A stretch of 64,000 bases of DNA from Sutcliffiella horikoshii (GTDB lineage Bacteria; Bacillota; Bacilli; Bacillales; Bacillaceae_I), in assembly GCF_002157855.1 (NCBI RefSeq), contig NZ_CP020880.1:1798001-1862000 (forward strand), read 5' to 3'. The notes under the pieces were generated by a model, which did no database searches, was not told the DNA's origin, and was given only the letters and a program-made list of their open reading frames with translations. Below are positions 54,180 to 64,000 of the stretch, one piece after another. The first letter of the stretch is position 1. Each line of letters begins with the position of its first letter. The translations under genes and the position numbers were made by a program.

Positions 54180-55499
54180 ATGAGAGAGAAACCAGTTTTA
54201 GACATACACGAAGTACCAAGTAAACCCAAGTGGTTGATTTTAAGCCTGCAGCACTTATTCGCAATGTTTGGCGCAACCATCCTCGTTCCGCTTTTAGTGG
54301 GCTTAAGTCCAGCAGTAGCATTAGTATCAAGCGGACTCGGGACACTCGCATACCTGCTCATTACCAAAGGGCAAATACCGGCATACCTTGGTTCATCCTT
54401 TGCCTTCATCGTACCAATCGTTTTAGCAACTGAAATTGGCGGGCCTGGTGCTGCCATGATCGGAAGTTTCATGGCAGGATTAGCATACGGAATTGTTGCA
54501 TTGTTAATCAAACAACTTGGACATCAATGGATTATGAAACTTTTGCCACCTGTTGTAGTAGGACCGATTATCATCGTTATCGGTTTAGGTTTAGCTGGAG
54601 TGGCGGTAGATATGGCCATGTATGAAAACCCGGGAGCGCCGGAATCTGAGTTAATCTACAGCGTGAAGCACTTGCTGGTGGCGATGGCCACTTTAGCCAT
54701 CACCATCGGAGCAATCATATTCTTAAAAGGAGTCTTCAGCCTGGTCCCTATCCTGATCGGAATAGTTTCCGGATACTTGATAGCCTATTTTACAGGCTTG
54801 GTTGACTTAACACCTGTTAAAGAAGCAAGCTGGATTCAAGTACCAGACTTTATTATCCCATTTGTCAGCTACACACCAAGCTTCAATGCATCGATCTTCT
54901 TCATCATGGTGCCGGTTGCCATTGTAACCTTATCAGAGCATATCGGTCATCAAATGGTATTAAGTAAAGTGGTAGGCAGACCTTTCATCCAAAAGCCGGG
55001 CCTTCACCGCTCCATTCTTGGAGACGGAGTAGCAACGATGCTTGCAGCAGTACTAGGAGGACCTCCTAATACAACATACGGGGAAAACATCGGTGTTCTT
55101 GCGATAACAAGAGTGTTCAGTGTGTTTGTAATCGGAGGAGCGGCAGTGATTGCCATCACATTCGGGTTCATCGGTAAAATCGCAGCATTGATCAGCACAG
55201 TACCAAGTGCAGTCATGGGGGGAGTAAGCATTCTACTCTTCGGAATTATCGCATCAAGCGGATTAAGAATGTTAATTGATAATAAAGTAGACTTTAATAT
55301 AAAAAGAAACTTAATCATTGCGGCTGTCATTACAGTCATCGGAATCGGCGGGGCATTCATCAAGATTGATAACTTCCAAATTCCTGCAATGGCAATGGCA
55401 GCTATTATCGGAGTGGTATTAAACCTTGTCTTGCCACAAGATGAACAAGAAAAAACAGAGCAAAAAAAATACGAAGAAAAACAAAATACAGTAGCTTAA
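54180..55499 (+). CDS. pyrP: Uracil permease PyrP (NCS2 family)
   Basis: 439-residue uracil-proton symporter of the NCS2 family with about 14 membrane segments. Features: PKWLILSLQHLFAMFGATILVPLLVGL, LGSSFAFIVP (family QxxS-like region), VTLSEHIGHQMVLSKVVGRPF, GGPPNTTYGENIGVLAITRV (signature). The C-terminus is charged and cytoplasmic. The start at 54180 lies behind GGGAGG; the longer frame from 54072 overlaps the attenuator and is rejected. Confidence 0.97.
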   Translation: MREKPVLDIHEVPSKPKWLILSLQHLFAMFGATILVPLLVGLSPAVALVSSGLGTLAYLLITKGQIPAYLGSSFAFIVPIVLATEIGGPGAAMIGSFMAGLAYGIVALLIKQLGHQWIMKLLPPVVVGPIIIVIGLGLAGVAVDMAMYENPGAPESELIYSVKHLLVAMATLAITIGAIIFLKGVFSLVPILIGIVSGYLIAYFTGLVDLTPVKEASWIQVPDFIIPFVSYTPSFNASIFFIMVPVAIVTLSEHIGHQMVLSKVVGRPFIQKPGLHRSILGDGVATMLAAVLGGPPNTTYGENIGVLAITRVFSVFVIGGAAVIAITFGFIGKIAALISTVPSAVMGGVSILLFGIIASSGLRMLIDNKVDFNIKRNLIIAAVITVIGIGGAFIKIDNFQIPAMAMAAIIGVVLNLVLPQDEQEKTEQKKYEEKQNTVA

Positions 55500-55508
55500 C
55501 CTTTTAAT

Positions 55509-55648
55509 AGAAGTCCAGAGAGGCTGAGAAGGGTGCAAGGCGAACACTTAGTAAACAAGGAAGATTCGGCAGTACTAGTACTACCCACTTGTTTACCTAA
55601 GTTTGAGCAAAACACCCTTCCGGCAACATGGATAGGGTGTTTTTTTAT
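55509..55648 (+). promoter_or_regulatory. PyrR attenuator 3 (pyrP-pyrB)
   Basis: Binding loop AGAAGTCCAGAGAGGCTGAG at 55509-55528, an antiterminator stem TTAGTAAACAAG / CTTGTTTACCTAAG, and the terminator AACACCCT / AGGGTGTTTTTTT ending 55648. Confidence 0.92.
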
Positions 55649-55666
55649 GAAATGGGAGGGATGGAA

Positions 55667-56593
55667 ATGAGACACTTACGAACGATGAGTGATTTGGCAA
55701 ACGAAGAGATTATGGCACTGATTGTAGAAGCAATAGAATTTCAACAAGGAAAACAATGGACACCAGAAAAACAGACATTCGTCGCCAACCTCTTCTACGA
55801 ATCAAGTACCAGAACGAAATGCAGCTTTGAAGTGGCAGAAAGAAGGCTAGGTCTTCAAGTACTGCCATTTGAAGTGAGCACATCAAGCGTCAACAAAGGT
55901 GAAAGCTTGTACGATACAGCGAAAACATTAGAGTCCCTTGGCGTAAGTGCACTTGTCGTTCGCCATCCTGAAGAGGAATATTTCAATCAGTTACATACTA
56001 TCGATGCAGCGATCATCAACGGAGGCGATGGTTGTGGCAATCATCCAACCCAGTCGTTATTGGATCTGATGACAATCTACCAAGAGTTTGAGCACTTCGA
56101 GGATTTGAAAATAACCATCATTGGTGATATCCGCCATAGCCGAGTGGCTCGATCCAACGCACAAGTACTGGAGCGACTGGGTGTAAAAGTAAGATTTGTC
56201 GCACCTGATGAATGGAAGGATAACAGCTACCCAAAAGAAGCTTACATCACGATGGATGACGCAATACAAACAAGTGATGTGGTGATGCTCTTAAGAATTC
56301 AGCATGAAAGGCATCACAGCGGTAAAGCAGGATTGGATGATTACCATGAGCAGTACGGTATGACAATCCAACGAGAAAAAGAAATGAAGCCGAATAGCAT
56401 CATTATGCATCCGGCACCAATCAACCGCGGGGTGGAAATTGCTTCAGAGCTTGTGGAATGCGAGCGCTCAAGAATTTTCAAACAGATGGAAAATGGCTTA
56501 TACATGAGAATGGCTGTACTGAAAAGAGCATTAACAAACAATGAAGGAGGAAAAGAGCATGACAACATTATTAAAGAATGGGAAATGGCTTAA
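55667..56593 (+). CDS. pyrB: Aspartate carbamoyltransferase catalytic chain PyrB
   Basis: 308-residue transcarbamoylase making carbamoyl-aspartate. The carbamoyl phosphate motif reads [12 protein letters not shown] where most homologues have FEPSTRTRxSFE; the core STRT is kept. [13 protein letters not shown] and [15 protein letters not shown] (aspartate side) are present, and [15 protein letters not shown] is conserved. The start at 55667 follows GGGAGGGA; ATG 55661 is too close to it. It overlaps pyrC by 35 bases. Confidence 0.95.
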   Translation: MRHLRTMSDLANEEIMALIVEAIEFQQGKQWTPEKQTFVANLFYESSTRTKCSFEVAERRLGLQVLPFEVSTSSVNKGESLYDTAKTLESLGVSALVVRHPEEEYFNQLHTIDAAIINGGDGCGNHPTQSLLDLMTIYQEFEHFEDLKITIIGDIRHSRVARSNAQVLERLGVKVRFVAPDEWKDNSYPKEAYITMDDAIQTSDVVMLLRIQHERHHSGKAGLDDYHEQYGMTIQREKEMKPNSIIMHPAPINRGVEIASELVECERSRIFKQMENGLYMRMAVLKRALTNNEGGKEHDNIIKEWEMA

Positions 56594-57848
56594 TTCTGAA
56601 GGTGAAATGGAAAAGGTGGATATCCTGATTGAGGGTAAATACATCAAAAGCATCGCCTCCAACATTGAAGATATAGGGATAAAGGAAGTAATCGATCTAG
56701 ATGGAAATCTTATATCCGCAGGTTTTATTGATGTACATGTACACTTAAGGGAACCTGGCGGGGAAAAGAAAGAAACCATTGAAACAGGAACGTTGGCTGC
56801 TGCTAAGGGAGGCTTCACCACCATCTGCGCAATGCCTAATACAAGACCGACGCCTGATACGAAAGAACAGCTAGATTGGCTGAACAATAGAATCGCAGAA
56901 ACAGCAAGTGTTCGTGTCCTTCCATATGCTTGCATCACGACAAGGCAGCTTGGTCAGGAGCTTACCAATTTTGCCGAGTTAAAAGAAGCGGGGGCATTCG
57001 CTTTTACCGACGATGGGGTTGGCGTGCAGGATGCCTCAAAGATGCTTGAAGCAATGAAACAAGCGGCTGCTCTAGATATGGCGATTGTTGCTCACTGTGA
57101 AGAAAATACACTGATAAACAAAGGAGCTGTCCATGAAGGGACGTTTTCCAAGGAACATGGGTTAAATGGGATTCCATCTGTATGTGAATCTGTTCATATC
57201 GCACGCGACATTTTGCTTGCGGAAGCTTCAGGATGTCACTATCATGTCTGCCATATCAGTACAAAAGAATCGGTCAGAGTGGTAAGGGACGCAAAGCGAG
57301 CTGGAATTAAAGTGACCGCCGAAGTCAGCCCGCATCACCTGCTATTGTGTGAAGAAGATATTCCGGGACTTGATCCGAACTTCAAAATGAATCCGCCATT
57401 AAGAGGAAAAGCGGACCAAGAAGCACTAATAGAGGGCTTGCTAGACGGAACCATTGATTTCATTGCGACAGATCATGCTCCACATACTGCTGAAGAAAAA
57501 GCAGAAGGCATGGAAAAGGCACCATTCGGAATTGTAGGACTAGAAACTGCCTTTCCGTTACTCTATACAAACTTTGTGGAAACTAAGGAATTCACACTAA
57601 AGCAACTGTTGGATTGGCTGACTGTTAAGCCGGCGGAAGTGTTCAAACTGCAAAGTGGAATAATAGAACAAGGAGCTACAGCAGACCTTACCATTATCGA
57701 TTTAAATAGCTTCTCTACTGTGAATCCAGAGAGCTTCCTTTCTAAAGGAAAAAACACACCTTTCACAGGTTGGGAATGCAAAGGATGGCCAGTAATGACA
57801 TTAGTAGAAGGAAAACTAGTTTGGCAGAAAGGTAGTGTTCAAGTATGA
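56559..57848 (+). CDS. pyrC: Dihydroorotase PyrC
   Basis: 429-residue zinc amidohydrolase that closes carbamoyl-aspartate to dihydroorotate. Metal ligands in [38 protein letters not shown] and [15 protein letters not shown]. The start at 56559 follows GAAGGAGGAAAAG, inside the pyrB C-terminal codons; ATG 56541 overlaps that site and is rejected. Four-base overlap with pyrAA. Confidence 0.96.
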   Translation: MTTLLKNGKWLNSEGEMEKVDILIEGKYIKSIASNIEDIGIKEVIDLDGNLISAGFIDVHVHLREPGGEKKETIETGTLAAAKGGFTTICAMPNTRPTPDTKEQLDWLNNRIAETASVRVLPYACITTRQLGQELTNFAELKEAGAFAFTDDGVGVQDASKMLEAMKQAAALDMAIVAHCEENTLINKGAVHEGTFSKEHGLNGIPSVCESVHIARDILLAEASGCHYHVCHISTKESVRVVRDAKRAGIKVTAEVSPHHLLLCEEDIPGLDPNFKMNPPLRGKADQEALIEGLLDGTIDFIATDHAPHTAEEKAEGMEKAPFGIVGLETAFPLLYTNFVETKEFTLKQLLDWLTVKPAEVFKLQSGIIEQGATADLTIIDLNSFSTVNPESFLSKGKNTPFTGWECKGWPVMTLVEGKLVWQKGSVQV

Positions 57849-58942
57849 ATCGACAACTAATTTTAGAAGACGGCACTTTCTTTGTAGGAAAGGCGTTTGG
57901 CAGCTTAAAGGACTCTATTGGCGAAGTGGTTTTTAATACAGGAATGACAGGTTATCAAGAAATTTTATCTGATCCGTCTTACTGCGGGCAGCTTGTGACT
58001 CTGACTTACCCGCTGGTTGGGAATTACGGTGTGAACAGAGATGATTTTGAATCCATACACCCTGCCATCCACGGATTTATTGTAAAAGAAGTGAGTGATT
58101 ATCCTTCCAACTTCCGTAATCAATGGACACTGGATGAGTTTTTCAAAGCGAAAGACATTCCAGGAATTGCAGGTATTGATACGAGGAAACTGACAAGAAT
58201 CATTCGTCAACATGGAACATTAAAAGGTGCTCTATGCGGACTTGATGTAGATCGCGAAGAAGTGATTCAACAATTGAAAACGACAACGCTTGCCACCAAC
58301 CAGGTACATCAAGTGTCCACGAAGACAGCCTATCCTAGTCCTGGGCGTGGCTACAGAGTAGTACTCGTTGACTTCGGCATGAAGCATGGTATTTTACGAG
58401 AGTTGAACAAACGTGGATGTGACGTAGTAGTGGTTCCATACAACATCACTGCAGAAGAAATCATGCAGCTTAGCCCGGACGGTGTGATGCTGTCCAATGG
58501 ACCTGGAGATCCAAAAGACGTACCTGAAGCCATCACGATGATTCAAGGCCTGCTTGGAAAAATACCAGTCTTCGGCATCTGCCTTGGACACCAGCTTTTT
58601 GCCCTTGCATGTGGAGCGGACACGGAGAAAATGAAATTCGGTCATCGAGGATCCAATCACCCGGTGAAAGATTTGAAAACAGGAAAAGTGGCACTAACTT
58701 CCCAAAACCATGGCTACACCGTGACCGAAGAGTCATTAGGGAATACAAGACTCGAAGTAACGCATATCGCATTAAACGACAGTACGGTAGAAGGTGTCAA
58801 ACATAAAGATTATCCAGTATTCACGGTCCAATACCACCCGGAAGCAAGTCCAGGACCAGAAGATGCAAACTACTTATTTGATCAATTCATGGAACTTATC
58901 AAGGAAGCGAAAAAGGAGGAACTTGTATGCCAAAACGTCTAG
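57845..58942 (+). CDS. pyrAA: Carbamoyl phosphate synthase small (glutaminase) chain, pyrimidine-specific
   Basis: 365-residue glutaminase subunit. N-terminal CPSase small-chain domain ([27 protein letters not shown]) and C-terminal class I GATase with nucleophile Cys in [14 protein letters not shown] (near residue 244) and the His/Glu of [15 protein letters not shown]. Supplies ammonia to PyrAB. Overlaps pyrAB by 16 bases. Confidence 0.97.
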   Translation: MNRQLILEDGTFFVGKAFGSLKDSIGEVVFNTGMTGYQEILSDPSYCGQLVTLTYPLVGNYGVNRDDFESIHPAIHGFIVKEVSDYPSNFRNQWTLDEFFKAKDIPGIAGIDTRKLTRIIRQHGTLKGALCGLDVDREEVIQQLKTTTLATNQVHQVSTKTAYPSPGRGYRVVLVDFGMKHGILRELNKRGCDVVVVPYNITAEEIMQLSPDGVMLSNGPGDPKDVPEAITMIQGLLGKIPVFGICLGHQLFALACGADTEKMKFGHRGSNHPVKDLKTGKVALTSQNHGYTVTEESLGNTRLEVTHIALNDSTVEGVKHKDYPVFTVQYHPEASPGPEDANYLFDQFMELIKEAKKEELVCQNV

Positions 58943-61900
58943 ACATCCAATCCATCTTAGTAATCGGGTCCGGTCCAATCGTGATCGGCCAGGCAGCAGA
59001 ATTTGATTATGCAGGTACGCAAGCGTGTATTGCACTTCGAGAAGAAGGGTACCGCGTTATATTAGTAAACTCCAATCCTGCAACCATCATGACAGACCAA
59101 GAGATGGCGGACAAGGTATACATGGAGCCATTAACCGTAGAATTTGTGAGTAGAATCATTCGTAAGGAACGACCTGATGCCATCCTTCCAACTCTTGGTG
59201 GTCAAACAGGTTTGAACCTTGCTGTGGAATTGGCGGAAGCAGGTGTATTAGAAGAATGTAACGTTCAGATTCTTGGTACTAAGTTATCTGCCATCCAAAA
59301 AGCAGAGGACCGCGACCTGTTCCGCACCTTGATGAATGAGTTGGGAGAACCTGTCCCACAAAGTGAAATTATTACAAATCTTGAAGAAGCTTTTGAGTTT
59401 ATAAAAGAAGTAGGATACCCGGTAATCGTAAGACCTGCTTATACGCTTGGCGGTACAGGCGGAGGAATTTGTTCGGATGAAGAAGAATTGATTGAGATTG
59501 TGACTAGCGGTCTGAAAAATAGTCCGGTAACACAATGTCTACTCGAAAAAAGCATCGCAGGATTTAAGGAAATTGAATACGAAGTGATGCGTGACAGTAA
59601 TGACAATGCAATTGTGGTCTGCAACATGGAGAACATCGACCCGGTTGGTGTACATACCGGAGACTCCATCGTTGTCGCACCAAGTCAGACGCTAAGCGAC
59701 AGGGAATACCAGTTGTTACGAAATGTCTCCTTGAAAATCATACGTGCCCTGGAAATTGAAGGCGGGTGTAACGTACAGCTTGCGCTTGATCCACACAGTT
59801 TCAACTACTACATTATTGAAGTAAACCCGAGGGTAAGCCGTTCATCTGCACTTGCTTCTAAGGCAACAGGTTATCCAATTGCGAAGCTTGCAGCGAAAAT
59901 AGCGGTAGGTTTGACGCTCGATGAAATGATGAACCCTGTCACAGGAAAAACATATGCATGCTTTGAGCCAGCACTTGATTATATCGTAACAAAAATCCCT
60001 AGGTTCCCATTTGATAAGTTCGAATCCGCCAACCGACGACTTGGAACTCAAATGAAAGCAACCGGAGAAGTAATGGCAATCGGAAGGACGTTTGAAGAGT
60101 CTCTTCTTAAGGCCGTTCGTTCATTAGAATCCAACATCTCCTACCTTGAGCTTGAAGGAAGCGAAGGGTTTTCAGATGAACTAGTGGAAAAAAGAATCAG
60201 AAAAGCTGGAGATGAAAGATTGTTTTATATCGCTGAAGCAATAAGAAGGGGCGTTACCATTCAAACTATCCATGACTGGTGCGAAATCGACCTGTTTTTC
60301 CTGCAAAAGTTGCATAAAATTTTGGCGATGGAAGAGTTCATCACTAGCAATAATGGTTGCCTCTCCACGTTGATTGAAGCAAAAGAAATGGGATTTAGCG
60401 ACGAGACGATCGCTAAACTATGGTCTACAACCGAAAGAGATATCTATGAACTACGTCTTCAAGAAACAATAGCACCTGTATACAAAATGGTGGATACTTG
60501 CGCGGCTGAGTTTGAATCCAGTACCCCTTACTACTATGGGACGTATGAAGATGAGAATGAGTCAGAAGTTACCGAAAAAGAAAGCATCGTCGTACTGGGC
60601 TCTGGTCCAATCCGAATCGGCCAGGGAGTTGAGTTCGACTATGCAACAGTCCATTCAGTTTGGGCCATTAAGGAAGCGGGTTATGAAGCAATCATCATCA
60701 ACAACAACCCAGAAACAGTATCAACAGACTTCAGTATTTCTGACAAGCTTTATTTTGAGCCGTTAACAATCGAGGATGTCATGAATATCATCAATCTCGA
60801 AAAGCCAAAAGGCGTCGTCGTGCAATTTGGCGGCCAAACGGCAATCAACCTTGCAGCGGAATTAGAAGCAAGAGGAGTAAAGATACTTGGTACTACATTA
60901 GAAGATTTAGATCGTGCAGAAAACCGAGATAAATTCGAACAAACTTTAAACACCCTTGAAATACCACAACCTAAAGGGAAAACAGCCATCTCTATCCAAG
61001 AGGCAATTGCAATTGCCGAGGGAATCGGCTACCCAGTGCTTGTGCGTCCATCCTATGTCCTGGGCGGTCGTGCGATGGAAATCGTCTACAAGTCGGAAGA
61101 ACTTTTACACTATATGAAAAACGCGGTAAAAATTAACCCTGAACATCCTGTACTGATTGATAAATACATGACAGGTAAAGAGATTGAAGTTGATGCGATC
61201 TCAGATGGAAAAGATGTATTCATTCCAGGAATCATGGAGCATATCGAACGCGCCGGTGTTCACTCAGGTGACTCAATTGCGGTTTATCCTCCGCAAACAT
61301 TGAGTGAGGCTATTAAAGAACAAATCATCGACTATACAAGAAGGTTGGCACAAGGCCTGAACATTATTGGATTACTAAACATTCAATTTGTCATCTATAA
61401 AGAGGAAGTCTATGTAATCGAAGTAAACCCAAGATCAAGCCGTACCGTTCCATTCTTAAGCAAAATAACCCATGTGCCGATGGCCAAAGTAGCAACCAAG
61501 ATTATCTTGGGAGAAAGTCTTGCAGCTCAGGGCTACGGTTCTGGACTTCAACCAGAAACAAAAGGAGTTTTCGTGAAAGTGCCGGTGTTCTCATTTGCAA
61601 AACTACGGAATGTCGACATCACGCTTGGACCAGAAATGAAATCTACTGGGGAAGTCATGGGGAAAGACATTACTCTTGAAAAAGCACTATATAAAGGTCT
61701 CGTCGCATCAGGAATATCCATTAAAACTTACGGCTCTGTGTTGTTCACCATTGCCGACAAGGATAAAGAAGAAGCACTTCAACTGGCAAAAAGATTCCAC
61801 CGTATCGGGTATAAACTTTTGGCAACAGCCGGAACTGCCGAGTTCTTTGGCGAGTCGGACATCCCGGTAACGGTTGTTAATAAAATTGGTGGAGAATCAC

Positions 61901-62141
61901 CAAACCTGATTGATGTGATCAGAAAAGGGCAAGCACAATTTGTTATCAACACGTTGACAAAAGGAAAGCAGCCAGCACGAGACGGATTCAGAATCCGCCG
62001 AGAGTCAGTGGAAAACGGGATCCCTTGCTTGACTTCACTTGATACAGCAAAAGCAATCCTGAGAGTACTAGAATCGATGACTTTCTCCATCGAATCGATT
62101 GAAACGTTAGAAAGCACAGAAAAAGAGGCGGTGTACAGCTA

Positions 62142-62142
<1 letters not shown>
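58927..62142 (+). CDS. pyrAB: Carbamoyl phosphate synthase large chain, pyrimidine-specific
   Basis: 1071-residue synthetase with two homologous ATP-grasp halves (N-terminal half about 1-400, with [19 protein letters not shown] and [12 protein letters not shown]-type loop; C-terminal half about 550-935, with [19 protein letters not shown] and [18 protein letters not shown]), and the C-terminal allosteric domain ([35 protein letters not shown]). GGAGG lies before the ATG inside pyrAA. pyrK starts on its last base. Confidence 0.98.

Positions 62143-64000
<1,858 letters not shown>

Overview
The window is ordinary core chromosome of a low-GC, endospore-forming member of the Bacillaceae. It is related to Bacillus subtilis but is not that species. 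Evidence: gene order runs ylbD to ylbP, then the dcw division and wall cluster, spoIIGA-sigE-sigG, ylmC to divIVA, ileS, lspA and the pyr operon. Spore genes include spoVD, spoVE, spoIIGA, sigE, sigG, ylbJ and ylbO. BshC points to bacillithiol as the cell thiol, and the DNPR motif of MurE points to meso-diaminopimelate peptidoglycan. No rRNA, tRNA, phage, transposase gene or CRISPR array was seen.

Layout. Positions 1-11100 hold the ylb block: coat and competence genes, rsmD, coaD, ylbJ-ylbM, ylbN-rpmF, plus three small unassigned genes. Positions 11100-19300 are the most species-variable part: an enoyl-CoA hydratase homologue, ylbO, a DCC thioredoxin-like protein paired with a methanogen-output-domain protein, ylbP, a three-gene biotin-dependent carboxylase with cre-like sites, panE and a small membrane protein. 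Positions 19400-40900 run bshC, mraZ, rsmH, ftsL, pbpB, spoVD, murE, mraY, murD, spoVE, [gap], murB, divIB, ylxW, ylxX, sbp, ftsA, ftsZ. murG, which lies between spoVE and murB in B. subtilis, is missing from that slot. Positions 41400-48330 carry the spoIIG operon, sigG and the ylm genes up to divIVA. Positions 48330-53275 carry a T-box-controlled ileS, lspA and ylyB. Positions 53272-64000 carry the pyrimidine operon, with three PyrR-type attenuators, running off the end inside pyrF.

How the genes work together. The central part makes lipid II precursors (MurE, MraY, MurD, MurB), polymerises and cross-links wall at the septum (PBP2B, FtsL, DivIB) or in the spore cortex (SpoVD, SpoVE), and places the Z-ring (FtsA, FtsZ, SepF, DivIVA). 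MraZ boxes and sigma-H-like promoters before ftsA and divIVA suggest how division is tuned in growth and at the onset of sporulation. The pyr operon makes UMP, feeding the same UDP-sugar chemistry.

Non-coding structure is the richest part for follow-up: (i) a dispersed, foldable repeat of about 133 bp with inverted ends, nine full or partial copies, several of them splitting dcw genes that usually sit close together; (ii) two unrelated tandem arrays that share an exact 52-bp period, one of them filling the murG slot; (iii) a strong minus-strand terminator before rsmD that suggests an RNA opposite to the supposed ylbH leader; (iv) ylbM and ylbN promoters whose -35 boxes coincide; (v) a sigG leader that can hide its own ribosome binding site. 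I found no clearly new multi-gene system such as a defence island or biosynthetic cluster. All family assignments are from reading the sequence and memory of the families; no search was run.
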